The notes: generated by a model from the letters alone, not told the origin. A stretch of DNA of 64,000 nt from Myxococcales bacterium 68-20 (GCA_001899635.1 MKVQ01000023.1:285815-349814), one strand, 5' to 3'; positions 10,954 to 19,958 are shown, counted from the first letter of the stretch. Numbers and translations are program-made.

Positions 10954-11440
10954 GCGTCGTCACAGGATATCGCGAATCATTCCGCCGGGGCGACGATCAA
11001 CCACTCCGGAGCCAGGCAACCAGACGAGTCGCAGCTCAGCTGATCAGCACGAGAACCGCCGAGCTCGACGACGGGCGCCGGCGAGACGTTCGGCCGGGTC
11101 CGCCCTCGCGGACCATCGCTTGCTTGCACAGCTCCCGAGCAGATGGGCTGACCGCGAGTCGTCGACCTACTGAGCGCCCCCAGCGCCAGAGATGCGCTTA
11201 ATCGTCGCCGCTGCGCCGACGTTCACTCCGGCCTAGCGAAGGCTCCTGACGCGGTCACCCTCGACCATGAACCGCCCACGGGCGGTCGCCACGATGACGG
11301 GCTGTCGGTAGAGCAGGCTTGCGAAGACGTGCGCCTCGGTCGGCCAGTCGCTGAGCACGTGCGACACGACCAAGCCGACGAATGCAATTCGTGCAAAGGC
11401 GTCGCTGGCCGGCGGCGATCTCAGGAACGAGGGATGCGCG
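10954..11440. other. Intergenic stretch with a probable gene remnant
   Basis: 487 bases between the divergent AraC gene and the end of the IgGFc-binding lipoprotein gene. The part near 11440 holds a coding-like minus-strand stretch (listed separately). The remainder, 10954-11230, should carry the AraC promoter on the minus strand; I could not pick out convincing -35/-10 elements or a stem-loop. Confidence 0.4.
11233..11440 (-). pseudogene. Coding-like remnant, no start codon, unknown family
   Basis: Immediately after the IgGFc-binding gene the minus strand stays open for ~70 codons to a TAG at 11233-11235, with the GC-ending codon pattern of real genes. It reads like the end of a protein (AFVGLVVSHVLSDWPTEA, then VIVATARGRFMVEGDRVRSL) but has no ATG or GTG near its beginning. 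It may be the tail of a decayed gene or a short gene with an unusual start. I do not recognise the family. Confidence 0.35.
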
Positions 11441-13240
11441 TCAGTTCACGGGCGGCCCCTTGATGCTGTTGAGCGGGCGGCTTCCCTGCCCGCCGGCGTA
11501 GCCGTAGCTCGCATGGGTTCCGGTTCCCCAGACGTGGACCGAGAACGGGCCGTCGCTGTGAGCTTCGTGCCGACCGTAGCCGCAGGTGCCGCCGTCGAAT
11601 CGCTTCGGCACGCCGCTCTTGGTCAGATAGACCCATGCGAACTCGTACTCCCCACCGACACCGAGGGGTTTGAAGTCCGTGACTTCACCAGCGCACTCGA
11701 GGAACACGGGGCGAAACCCCGTCCCTGTCTTGCGGCGAACGAGCGTGAGCGTGGTCTCCGGGTACGTGTGGTCGACGAAGAAGATGTAGCGATCGAGGAA
11801 CTGCTCCGACGGAACGACGTTGACGAACTCGGGATCTCCGAGCGTGCGCGGCGGCGTCGGACCGGGCCCCGTCATGAACATGGACGCATGGAAGGCATGT
11901 TCCGCATCCTGGGACCGCACCGCCACGAGCTCGCGGCTCATGAAGGTGACGACCTGCCCTGCTTCGAGCGCCTCGGGTGCACCAAGCGGGCGCGCGGGAT
12001 CGTAGGTCAGCGTCGTACCGTCGGCCGCGCCGACGAATCGCCACGGCACGAGCTCGCGGGCGGACGTCGTCCCCTCGCCGAAGTCGGTGCGCGGACGGTA
12101 CGGAACGAGCGCGTACGCGCTGCCCCATTGGGTAACAGCGGGAATCTGCTGCTGGGTTGTGTCGCAGCAACATTCGTTGAATGGGATGTTCGCGCAATCC
12201 GAGCCACCAAACAGTCCGACGGGCTTGCTCGTCTCGATCTGGCTTCCGCTCGGGTCCTGCGGCTGCTTGATTTGCAGGACTTCACCGCGCCCGAGCACCC
12301 ACGTCTGCGTTTGCCCCTGGATGACGCCGGGCACACCGCTGCCGCCGATGATGTTGACGCTCGGCCGCATGCGCACCTCGGTGTTCTCTTCAGAGGCGAC
12401 GATCTGGATGAAGGGTTGTCCAGCGCCACCGTGGGCCGTGCCCCGCGTCCACGCGCTCACGGTCACGTAGTTGTTGTCCCACGCGGACACCGGCAAGAGA
12501 AGCGTCGCGGTCGGATAGAATGAGCCGGCACCGCCGTAGGGCCAAATAGAATATGCGCTCACAGGCACGTCGCTCGTCAGACGAAATGCGCGCGTTCGAC
12601 TCGTCCCATGCGAGATCGGATCCTCTCGAAGCGCAGGCACCACCGCGTCCGGACATGGAACATCGGCGGGGGGTGAATTCGCCAAGAAGACGACGGCGAC
12701 CTTGCCGGGGGCGATCGCCCCGTCGACGCGCGTGTACGAGACGTTGCTCCCATCGTTATTCACATAGTATGTCGATGATCCAATATCGATCGGATCGGCG
12801 CCGAGCATCGCATCAAGCTTCGCCGGACGGTCCCATACGTTGGCGATCAGCGCGGCGAAGCACGATCCCGAGGCAGGAGCCCTATTCCCGATCGTACCGT
12901 CGGGAGGCAGCGTCGCGAACGAGCAGCCGATCGACCCCTTCGAGAGCTCGGCGCTCTTGCACGCGTCGATGCACGCACCTTCGCCACATCCCCGATCCGG
13001 ACCGCACTCGGCGACGACCTCCTCGGTGCCGTCGCAACCATGGCGAAGGACGCGCTTCAAGTCGCGCGAGCAGCGCACCGTGTCTTCGCACGAGGGTTCG
13101 CTCTGGGCATCCTCCGAGACGAGAGGCGATGGCGGCGGCACGTCGTCGAAAGCGCGGCGATCGCTCGCACACGCCATACCGGCCAACGTGCCTGCCGAGA
13201 CCAGCAACGCGAGACCAAGACGCACGGATACGGAGGTCAT
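11441..13240 (-). CDS. IgGFc-binding domain lipoprotein
   Basis: 599 residues. The ATG at 13240 gives an export signal ending in LAGMAC (a weak but plausible lipobox); the longer frame to 13357 is not signal-like. A short Cys-rich part (residues ~30-95: CEDTVRCSRDL, CGPDRGCGEGACIDAC) is followed by a ~480-residue beta-rich region with the IgGFc_binding family marks: SSTYYVNNDGSNVSYTR, SAYSIWPYGGAG, a VSAWTRG stretch, CANIPFNECCCD and a terminal SVHVWGTGTHASYGYAGG. Such proteins are common in myxobacteria and resemble the mucin-like FCGBP repeat; their ligand is unknown. It is the last of four consecutive lipoprotein genes, 13 bases after the RCC1 gene, so it is very likely co-transcribed. Confidence 0.85.
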   Translation of the reverse strand: MTSVSVRLGLALLVSAGTLAGMACASDRRAFDDVPPPSPLVSEDAQSEPSCEDTVRCSRDLKRVLRHGCDGTEEVVAECGPDRGCGEGACIDACKSAELSKGSIGCSFATLPPDGTIGNRAPASGSCFAALIANVWDRPAKLDAMLGADPIDIGSSTYYVNNDGSNVSYTRVDGAIAPGKVAVVFLANSPPADVPCPDAVVPALREDPISHGTSRTRAFRLTSDVPVSAYSIWPYGGAGSFYPTATLLLPVSAWDNNYVTVSAWTRGTAHGGAGQPFIQIVASEENTEVRMRPSVNIIGGSGVPGVIQGQTQTWVLGRGEVLQIKQPQDPSGSQIETSKPVGLFGGSDCANIPFNECCCDTTQQQIPAVTQWGSAYALVPYRPRTDFGEGTTSARELVPWRFVGAADGTTLTYDPARPLGAPEALEAGQVVTFMSRELVAVRSQDAEHAFHASMFMTGPGPTPPRTLGDPEFVNVVPSEQFLDRYIFFVDHTYPETTLTLVRRKTGTGFRPVFLECAGEVTDFKPLGVGGEYEFAWVYLTKSGVPKRFDGGTCGYGRHEAHSDGPFSVHVWGTGTHASYGYAGGQGSRPLNSIKGPPVN

Positions 13241-13253
13241 GTCGAACGTTCCG

Positions 13254-14633
13254 CTACTCGAGGACCACGGCCACAGGAATCGGATGAGCGTCGTAGTCCA
13301 CCGTGCCTTGCCCGAGCTCACCGTAGGAGTTCGAGCCCCAACACACGACGCTGCCACCTTGGATTAGGGCACAGAACGCCTTTTCGCTCGCAACGATCTG
13401 CACCGCACGTCCCGGGAGGGGCACCGGTTCATAGTCGCCCGAGGCCTGCCCCGCGTCCGGTCGGGCAAGCACCCCGTGCCCGTTTCCACCGGCGCACTGG
13501 ATCGTCCCGTCGGTCAGCCTCACGCACGCAGTCGTACGGCCGAGCGCGAGCTGCTGGGGATAAGCCCCGCCGTTGGCGAGAATCCTCGCGCGGGCCGGAA
13601 GACGTTCATCGTTCGGGAACCCCGTCCCGAGCTGGCCGTTCGCGTTGCGGCCCCAGCAGTAGACCTCCCCTCCCGCGATCGCGCAGCTGAAGCGGTCGCT
13701 CGTCGCCACCGCCGTCGCATCGCGCACGGTCGGGAGCGGCGCGGGACCTGGATTCGGCGCCGAGCTAGGGAGCGAGCTATCGCGACCAGCGACGACTCCC
13801 CAACCGAGGATCTGCGCGTTGCTGGTGAGCCCGAACGCGGACTCGGATCCAATCGCGACCCGCTTGACTTCGTGGCTCTCGAAATCAGCGAGACCAGGTC
13901 CACCGAGGCCCCATTCATATTGGGTAACTGGTTCGTCCGGGCGAGCAAGCAGACCGTATTGGTTGGAGCCCCAGCAGTAGACCTCGCGATTGCCGTCGAA
14001 CGCACAGACCGTGTCGGGCCCGACGTCGACGCGATCGATGTCGGTTGTGAGGGCGACCTCCGTGGGAGTGGGGTGCGGCATCCCATCGGCGCTCGGCGGC
14101 GACACCTGCAATCCGAGTTGTCCCGTCCAATTGACTCCCCAACACTGAACGCGGCGCGCCGCATTGCGAACGCACGTGGTCATTCCGAGCGGGCTGGCGC
14201 TGATCTGGGTGGCGTTCGTGACACCAGCGACCGGCGACGGCGGCACCCCCGTGTAAAGGTCGTTGGGGCCCCGTTGCCCCCTCCCGAGCTCGCCGTAATG
14301 GTCCGTGCCCCAGCAGCGAGCGCTGCCATCGACGAGAAGCGCACAGAAATAGTCCTTGCCTCCCGCGAGCTGTGTGACGCACGGAGTGCTCGCGCACACG
14401 ACGGGTTCGTCCGAAGCATCGTACTGAGGCTTTGGCGGTGTTGCGTCCGCCGAAGCCTCGGTCACGCCACCGTCGCTGCTCGGGGGTGGGAGCGACGCTT
14501 CGGTTACGTCCGTCGCGCCGTCGTTCTCGACGAAGGACGCACGAGCCCCTCCGCCGTCGCTGCACGCGACGAGAAGCACGGTCGCTACCGCGACCGAAAC
14601 GGAGCCCAGAGCGAACGCACGATGGCGAATCAT
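13254..14633 (-). CDS. RCC1-repeat lipoprotein (seven-blade beta-propeller)
   Basis: 459 residues. ATG 14633 follows AAGAGG and opens a lipoprotein signal ending in LLVAC. After a ~60-residue low-complexity linker there are seven RCC1-type repeats, most carrying CWGxNxxGxLG (CWGTDHYGELG, CWGVNWTGQLG, CWGSNQYGLLA, a divergent LGWGVV, CWGRNANGQLG, a divergent CAGGNGHGVLA, CWGSNSYGELG). Each repeat also has a conserved Cys in the CAL/CVR strand. Seven repeats match a closed RCC1 propeller. In bacteria these extracytoplasmic RCC1 proteins are probable binding scaffolds; no nucleotide-exchange role is implied. It lies between the VWGSG propeller and the IgGFc-binding gene. Confidence 0.88.
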   Translation of the reverse strand: MIRHRAFALGSVSVAVATVLLVACSDGGGARASFVENDGATDVTEASLPPPSSDGGVTEASADATPPKPQYDASDEPVVCASTPCVTQLAGGKDYFCALLVDGSARCWGTDHYGELGRGQRGPNDLYTGVPPSPVAGVTNATQISASPLGMTTCVRNAARRVQCWGVNWTGQLGLQVSPPSADGMPHPTPTEVALTTDIDRVDVGPDTVCAFDGNREVYCWGSNQYGLLARPDEPVTQYEWGLGGPGLADFESHEVKRVAIGSESAFGLTSNAQILGWGVVAGRDSSLPSSAPNPGPAPLPTVRDATAVATSDRFSCAIAGGEVYCWGRNANGQLGTGFPNDERLPARARILANGGAYPQQLALGRTTACVRLTDGTIQCAGGNGHGVLARPDAGQASGDYEPVPLPGRAVQIVASEKAFCALIQGGSVVCWGSNSYGELGQGTVDYDAHPIPVAVVLE

Positions 14634-14696
14634 CGACCTCTTCTCACTTCCTACGAGCACGCGTTGAGCATCCTCTTCGACACCGAAGCGAGGTGC

Positions 14697-15875
14697 CTAC
14701 CTCGTCAGGCGCAGCACCGTATCGCCCCCGACGGCCCATACATCCGACGGGCCACTCCCCCACACGCTGTACAGGTGAGGCCTTTTCCCTGGAGGGAATG
14801 CCCCCGAGGACAGCCTCCACGACTTGCCGTCGTAGTGCAGGAGCGTGCCGTGCTCGCCGACGGCCCAGATGTCATTTGCCGCTGCGCCCCAAAGGCCACG
14901 TAGATTCTCCATCGTCGGAGACTCCACGACGGCCCAGCGCGATGCTCCGGCGGTGAAGTGTCGGATGGTGCCGTAGTCGCCGACGGCCCATACGTCGCCG
15001 GGACCACTGCCCCAAACCGCAGAGAGAGGCGCCAGCGACTGGGTGTCGAACTCGGTCCATTTCGGAAGACCGTCCGGTCCCTTCACGCCGTTCGTATGCG
15101 CTGCGAAGGGGCGTTGACCGACGAACCAGACATCGTCGGGGCCGCTCCCCCAGATCGAGCGAACTTGAGCATTCCTGAAGGAGCTGAAGGGCGTCCAAAC
15201 GACGCCCCCATCGGCGGGGAGGCTCCTCCACCCCGACTCCGGAGTGAAGGAGGTCGGCCGGTACATGACCCAGACATCCCCCGCCGTCCAGATGTCGTCC
15301 GGGGATGTTCCCCATAGCGCGCGCAAGAACCCGCCGATGGTGGGGACCGACAGATCTGCAATCGGTGTCATCAGAGACCAGCGCGCTTCGCCGTCCTTGA
15401 ACCCGGTCGTGTGCAACACCACGTCGGCGGTGCTCACGGCCCAGATGTCGTTCGGGCCCGTGCCCCAGATGACGGAGAGCGTTTGGCTCGTCGGAGCCGT
15501 AGCGGACCTCCACTGGGTCCCGTCCCAGTGATTCACGCTGCCCGCCGCGCCCGCGATCCAGACATCGTTCGGTCCGCTTCCCCAGACGCTCGTGAGCCCG
15601 AGCCAGCTCGGCTGGTTCGTCTTCACCGGGCACCACTCGGCGTCGCCGCACGCCGGTTCTTGCGCGTCGGTGCTCGTTTCGGCCCCCGAGTCCTCGAAGC
15701 CGCCGGCGTCTCCAGCGGACGGGTCGCTGGCCGTCGCGCCATCGCCGCCGTCGGCGTGGCCATCGTCCACGGCCTCCGGACCGGCGCAGCTCACGACGAT
15801 CAGCTCGAGCGCCAGAAGGCCGAGACACGACGCGATCAAGGACCCGCGCCACCCATCACGATGAACGAATCTCAT
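14697..15875 (-). CDS. VWGSG-repeat lipoprotein (predicted seven-blade propeller)
   Basis: 392 residues. Its ATG (15875) overlaps the stop of the upstream Cys-rich gene as ATGA, which fixes the start and shows coupling. The signal ends in IVVSC. After a linker there are seven copies of a repeat around VWGSGPNDVWAVG, each followed by a strand and a WDG/HY turn (for example SVWGSGPNDVWIAG, VIWGTGPNDIWAVS, ALWGTSPDDIWTAG, SIWGSGPDDVWFVG, AVWGSGPGDVWAVG, GLWGAAANDIWAVG, SVWGSGPSDVWAVG). This pattern is common in myxobacterial surface proteins and fits a BNR/WD-like propeller. No catalytic residues are evident. Confidence 0.82.
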   Translation of the reverse strand: MRFVHRDGWRGSLIASCLGLLALELIVVSCAGPEAVDDGHADGGDGATASDPSAGDAGGFEDSGAETSTDAQEPACGDAEWCPVKTNQPSWLGLTSVWGSGPNDVWIAGAAGSVNHWDGTQWRSATAPTSQTLSVIWGTGPNDIWAVSTADVVLHTTGFKDGEARWSLMTPIADLSVPTIGGFLRALWGTSPDDIWTAGDVWVMYRPTSFTPESGWRSLPADGGVVWTPFSSFRNAQVRSIWGSGPDDVWFVGQRPFAAHTNGVKGPDGLPKWTEFDTQSLAPLSAVWGSGPGDVWAVGDYGTIRHFTAGASRWAVVESPTMENLRGLWGAAANDIWAVGEHGTLLHYDGKSWRLSSGAFPPGKRPHLYSVWGSGPSDVWAVGGDTVLRLTR

Positions 15876-17110
15876 TTGGCCGGCACCACTCCAGCATCGC
15901 ATTCGACCATCAGACATCTTCCGTCGACGCATGGCTGCCCCGCTTGCGTGTCACATTGCGCCCCGCAAGAACCGCAGTGCCTCCCATCGACGAGCAAGTT
16001 CATCTCACACCCATTGGAGGGGTCTCCGTCGCAATCGCCCCAGCCCGGCATGCATTCGCGCTCACAAATCCCCTTGCTGCAGGCGCTCGTCTGATGCTGA
16101 CCGGGATAACACGGCGCCCGGCACGCGCCGCAGTTGGCAATGTCCGACAGGAGATCGGAACAGTAGTCTCCGCACAGCGTCTCGTTGGTATTGGGCTCGC
16201 AACCACACACCGGGCGATCGCTACCAAGCTCCCAACGATAGATGCATGCTTGACCAGGCGCACAGGCCTTACCGCAAGCGCCGCAGTTCTTCGTGTCGTA
16301 GGGGAAGTAGCCGTGGGTGTTGGTCTCGCATCCGTCCGATTCGTCCTCGTTGCAATCCGACCAGCCTTGCTCGCAAACGAGATGACCACATTCGCCCTGC
16401 ACGCAGGCGTAGCGCATGTGTTCCGGAGGTGCCTCTGCTCCCGACGGCAACCACGGGCACTGGTTCCCGCAGGCGCCGCAATTCTGAGAATCGCTCGAGA
16501 GATCGACACACGACTGCGTCGCGTCACACCAGGTGTTCGGCTGCGCGCAACCGACGCATTTGCCCTCCACGCAGCTCCTCGGGCCGCCCCCTGAAGGCTG
16601 CGGACATGCTTGGCCACACAGTCCGCAATGATCCGGATCGCCGTACGTGTTCACCTCGCAGCCGTCTTCGGCGAGGCCGTTGCAATCCTGATATCCCCCC
16701 GCGCATTGCCGCACGCACGCCCCTTCGACGCATTGCGTGAGGACGTTGAGCCCTGGGAAGGCCCTCCCGTCAGGGCAGACGGTTCCGCATGCGCCGCAAT
16801 TGTTGTTGTCGTTGAACAGATCCGTTTCGCACCTGTACGGAATATTGAATGAGCTGCCAGGTTGCTCGCAGGTCGCGTACGGATGAGGGCACCCGGTCGC
16901 CACGCACATGGCGACGGCGGGTGCCTCTTGGTCGGCCATGCCCGCATCGGCGGTAGGCGGCGGCGCGAAGAGGTCTCCTCCCCCTCCGCCGTCGGCAGCG
17001 GAGGCGCGGCCCGCACTGATGTCGGCGGTGCACGCGGCCGGGGCCGCCGTGAGCAGCACGAGGATCCACGGGACTACGCGCCGGGCTTGGAGCTCGCTGG
17101 GCTTCGGCAT
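15872..17110 (-). CDS. Cys-rich lipoprotein, MXAN_6577-like
   Basis: 412 residues with a lipoprotein signal (PWILVLLTAAPAAC) and an Ala/Gly/Pro linker. About eight modules follow, of the form NCGACGxxCxxGxxC...CVxGxCxxxCxxGxxDCNxxxxDGCE, each with 6-8 Cys (NNNCGACGTVC, PDHCGLCGQAC, SQNCGACGNQC, TKNCGACGKAC, IANCGACRAPC, GRHCGSCGAQC). This matches the Cys-rich MXAN_6577-like surface proteins of myxobacteria, which probably form disulfide-stacked rods; acidic DCN/DGCE turns could hold Ca2+. It is the first gene of the four-lipoprotein run, with an AT-rich upstream region, and its stop overlaps the next start. Confidence 0.85.
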   Translation of the reverse strand: MPKPSELQARRVVPWILVLLTAAPAACTADISAGRASAADGGGGGDLFAPPPTADAGMADQEAPAVAMCVATGCPHPYATCEQPGSSFNIPYRCETDLFNDNNNCGACGTVCPDGRAFPGLNVLTQCVEGACVRQCAGGYQDCNGLAEDGCEVNTYGDPDHCGLCGQACPQPSGGGPRSCVEGKCVGCAQPNTWCDATQSCVDLSSDSQNCGACGNQCPWLPSGAEAPPEHMRYACVQGECGHLVCEQGWSDCNEDESDGCETNTHGYFPYDTKNCGACGKACAPGQACIYRWELGSDRPVCGCEPNTNETLCGDYCSDLLSDIANCGACRAPCYPGQHQTSACSKGICERECMPGWGDCDGDPSNGCEMNLLVDGRHCGSCGAQCDTQAGQPCVDGRCLMVECDAGVVPAK

Positions 17111-17210
17111 TGTTCTAAGTGCGTCGACTTCGTAAAAACTGTGAGCCGATGATGACGATTTCTATATTTCGATATCGCGCACGGCGAGCCGCTCGCATGT
17201 CGAGATCAGG
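17111..17210 (-). promoter_or_regulatory. Probable promoter region of the four-lipoprotein operon
   Basis: The 100 bases before the Cys-rich lipoprotein gene include a strikingly AT-rich patch at about 17157-17178 (minus strand GATATCGAAATATAGAAATC) in an otherwise ~65-70% GC region. This is where a promoter for the operon is expected. I cannot assign a sigma factor; the adjacent ECF factor is an obvious candidate but unproven. Confidence 0.35.
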
Positions 17211-18020
17211 TCAGTCGGCGGCGCACGAGCCGCGGAGGCGCTCGAGGTGCGACGAGTGCGGGTGCTCCCGGGCGAGTGCTTCAGCCTCGCGCCGCGCGTC
17301 GTCGCGGCGGCCTTCGGCGCAGTAGACGAGCGCGCTGAGCGTCAGGCGCTCCTCGCGGAGGATGCCGCGCGGAAACGTGCTGGCATGAGCGTTCAATCGC
17401 GCGCGCGCGACCCCGAGAGCGCCATCCTTCAGCGCGGCATGCGCCTCGCGGAGAATGCGCATCTCGTCGGGCATCGAGTTGGTCGCCGCCGGCGCGCGCT
17501 CGGGGGTCTTGTCGACGGCGTTGATCCGCTGCGGCGCAGCCGCGACCTTTGCCGGCTTGACGTCGGGCAATTGAGCGGGCGAGACCGCCCTCGGCTCCGC
17601 GGGCGCTCTGTTCCCGGAGGGGCCTGCCGTACCGCGCGACTCGGTATCGGATGCGTTCTCCAATGCCATCGCAGCCGTAGCGTGCAAGTCGACATTCGAC
17701 GCTGCCGTCGCTTCCGTATTCGGTGCCGCGATCGATGTCGGGCTCGCGGGCGTCTCGGCCGGCGGCGACGAGGTTCGTGCCGCGACCGGCGCAGGTGCGC
17801 GCTCCGAAGTCGCTACGACCAGCGCAGACAAGACGATCGCGCCACCCGCAAGCAACCAGAGCGAGCGGCTGCGCGAGACGCCGGGCGCGCGCGGCGCTTC
17901 GGTGGCAGCGGCCCGCTCGAGGATCCGCTCGCGAAGGCGACGCCGATGACTGGCGTCGAGCCTGTAATCGCTGCGCGCGACCTCGATGACCGACTGCGCT
18001 TCGGGGGAGATCTTGGCCAT
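17211..18020 (-). CDS. Membrane-anchored anti-sigma-like protein, partner of the ECF factor
   Basis: 269 residues. A ~50-residue Arg-rich cytoplasmic start (SVIEVARSDYRLDASHRRRL) is followed by one transmembrane helix (SLWLLAGGAIVLSALVVA, about 52-70), a ~100-residue Ala/Pro/Thr linker, and a helical C-terminus with TPR-like pairs (MRILREAHAALKDGALGVAR, then ALVYCAEGRRDDARREAEAL). The layout and the 12-base spacing behind the ECF gene fit an anti-sigma or sigma-regulatory membrane protein, although the classical HXXXCXXC zinc motif is absent. Related myxobacterial genes regularly follow an ECF factor and sit beside a beta-barrel gene, as here. Confidence 0.72.
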   Translation of the reverse strand: MAKISPEAQSVIEVARSDYRLDASHRRRLRERILERAAATEAPRAPGVSRSRSLWLLAGGAIVLSALVVATSERAPAPVAARTSSPPAETPASPTSIAAPNTEATAASNVDLHATAAMALENASDTESRGTAGPSGNRAPAEPRAVSPAQLPDVKPAKVAAAPQRINAVDKTPERAPAATNSMPDEMRILREAHAALKDGALGVARARLNAHASTFPRGILREERLTLSALVYCAEGRRDDARREAEALAREHPHSSHLERLRGSCAAD

Positions 18021-18032
18021 GACGATGCTCCG

Positions 18033-18584
18033 CTACCTCGCGCCCCGTGCGTGGAGCGCGATGAGGCGATCGAACTCGATGCGCGCCTGTCGATGGCGCG
18101 AGTAGATGGTGTTGATGTTGGCGTCGAGGAGCGCGGCGACCTCCTCCGCCGTCATCTGCTCGAGCTCCATGAGGACGAAGACGATGCGCTTCTTGTCATC
18201 GAGTAGATCGAGGATGCGCTCGAGAAGCTCGAGTATCTCCGTACGAGCGGCAGCGTCGAACGGAGAGGGGCGATCGTCGAGGAGGTGGTCCTCGACCTCG
18301 GCGAGATCGTCGGTCGGCCGCTGTCGCCTGCGATAGGTGTGCGCGACGCGGAGGGCGATGCTGAAGAGCCAGGACGTGACCTTCGAGCGGCCCTCGAAGG
18401 CGGGCAGACGGCGGTGGACGACGATGAAGACGTCCTGAACAGCGTCGTCGAGGAAGTGAGGCGCGACACCGAGCCCGCGGAGGGCACGCCAGACGAAGTC
18501 GACGTGCTGATCGTAGACAGCGTCGAACGACGGAGGCGTAGTCGCCTCCGGGCGCGCGACGTCCTCGTCCTCGTCGAGGGGCAT
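18033..18584 (-). CDS. ECF-type RNA polymerase sigma factor
   Basis: 183 residues with sigma-70 region 2 (FDAVYDQHVDFVWRALRGLG, then DDAVQDVFIVVHRRLPAFEG and SWLFSIALRVAHTYRRR, the core- and -10-binding helices) and region 4 (RIVFVLMELEQMTAEEVAAL, then NINTIYSRHRQARIEFDR). I prefer ATG 18584 because GGGAG lies just upstream and region 2 then begins at the usual distance. ATG 18668 is a longer alternative that adds an unstructured Ala/Pro start, and the open frame runs to 18851. It is probably held in check by the membrane protein encoded 12 bases downstream, which would sense envelope conditions (inference). Confidence 0.9.
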   Translation of the reverse strand: MPLDEDEDVARPEATTPPSFDAVYDQHVDFVWRALRGLGVAPHFLDDAVQDVFIVVHRRLPAFEGRSKVTSWLFSIALRVAHTYRRRQRPTDDLAEVEDHLLDDRPSPFDAAARTEILELLERILDLLDDKKRIVFVLMELEQMTAEEVAALLDANINTIYSRHRQARIEFDRLIALHARGAR

Positions 18585-18786
18585 CGCGCTCTCCCGAGCG
18601 TTTGCGCCGCTTCCCCATGCGTTCCCGCAGGGCGTCGCGGGCGTGGGAGATACAGCTGCCGCCTTCATCGGGGATAAGTGCAGGCCTCCCCGAAAATCCG
18701 TTAAAGAATCTTTGGGAAGCGTAGGGTCGCCGAAGGGCGACAAGGTCGACCGTACGAGGACCCGGTAGGCTTCGGGCGGGACGCTT

Positions 18787-19674
18787 CTAGAAGAGCACGG
18801 CCTCGAGTCCCATTCCGAGCCGAACGATTGGCGTTCCCGGCCGAAACACACGGCCGAGCTCTTCGATCGTGACCGTCGGATACCGAAGCGGCGCGCCGAG
18901 CTCAGCAGTCATGCGCACGCGCAAGGGTCCCCACGCGATGGGCTGCGCCGTCAGCCCGACCAGCCCCGCGAGCCAGAGGCCATCGGACGTCGCGGGCTGG
19001 GCGATCGCGATCCCGGCTGCGCGAAGAGCGCCGACTTCGGCGCGCGCGCACGCGCCGCCCCACGAGAAGGGCGACCAGCACGCGCGTAGATCGACCGCGC
19101 GCAGCGTGATGGACGCGCCGCCGCCGGGCACCATCGCATGGCGAGGAGGCCAGAGCGCGGCGCCGAGATCCGCGCGCACGGATTGGTACTCGACGAAGCC
19201 GAAGACGCTGCCGCCTCCTCCGAGCGCGGGCAGCGACGCGTGATCGATCCTGAGATCGGCGCCGAGTCCCCCATGGATCTCGGGCTTCGGTGCGCGCGGT
19301 ACGGAGACGCGGCGCGTCCGGCGCGGCTTGGTCGGTGCGACGGGTGGTGGTGGTGGCGCCGGCGGTGGAGGCGGTACGGTCGCTTCCACGTCGGCGTACG
19401 ACTGCAGATCGAGCGCCACGATGAACGCGGCCGCATCGGCGAGGTAGCCACACGTGTCGCTCTCGAGGACGCGCGGCGGCGCGCTCTCGCTCCCGACGCG
19501 AAGCTCGAGACGAAAGTGTGGCGGCTCGCCCTCGCGTCCTTCGTCCAGACGCGCGACGTGTGCGCGGACACGAAGCGGCTGTGCTGCCAACGTCTCGCCC
19601 GCGAGGCTCGTCACGTGCGCGACGACCTCTTGCTCGGTCGGACACTCCGCGGGAACCACCCACTCGAAGAGCAT
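18787..19674 (-). CDS. Outer-membrane beta-barrel-like protein with no visible signal peptide
   Basis: 295 residues. The N-terminal ~85 residues (EWVVPAECPTEQEVVAHV, LRVGSESAPPRVLESDTCGY) resemble the periplasmic domain that precedes barrels in many myxobacterial proteins, with a conserved Cys pair. A Pro-rich hinge (VPPPPPAPPPPPVAP, about 100-114) follows, then a beta-rich region of alternating polar and hydrophobic strands ending in an aromatic residue (LEAVLF), as barrels do. In this family a Sec signal normally precedes the EWxxPxxCP start. Here a TAG lies two codons before the only ATG, so either the signal was lost by mutation or a distal start is missed. It sits just before the ECF pair. 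Confidence 0.68.
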   Translation of the reverse strand: MLFEWVVPAECPTEQEVVAHVTSLAGETLAAQPLRVRAHVARLDEGREGEPPHFRLELRVGSESAPPRVLESDTCGYLADAAAFIVALDLQSYADVEATVPPPPPAPPPPPVAPTKPRRTRRVSVPRAPKPEIHGGLGADLRIDHASLPALGGGGSVFGFVEYQSVRADLGAALWPPRHAMVPGGGASITLRAVDLRACWSPFSWGGACARAEVGALRAAGIAIAQPATSDGLWLAGLVGLTAQPIAWGPLRVRMTAELGAPLRYPTVTIEELGRVFRPGTPIVRLGMGLEAVLF

Positions 19675-19958
19675 CGGCTAGGCAGTTCGCTCCTTGGCGG
19701 AGGCTACCACCACGTGTCGGCGTTCGAGCACGGTCGAAACGTCGCGTCCGTTCTCCGTCCCACTCGTACTCGACGTTCTTCGCTTCTCGGAAACGCTACC
19801 GTTCCCTCGCGCTCGACCTTTATGGTTGAGCTGCAGGCGCGGCGTCCTCCCCTCCCCGAGCTTCGCAGACGCAGCGCTCGTCGATGGATCGGTGGGCCTC
19901 CTCGTGGCCATCCGCGGAAAGGGTCGCGGCGTTGATTCGGCAACGTCGTGCGTCGGTA

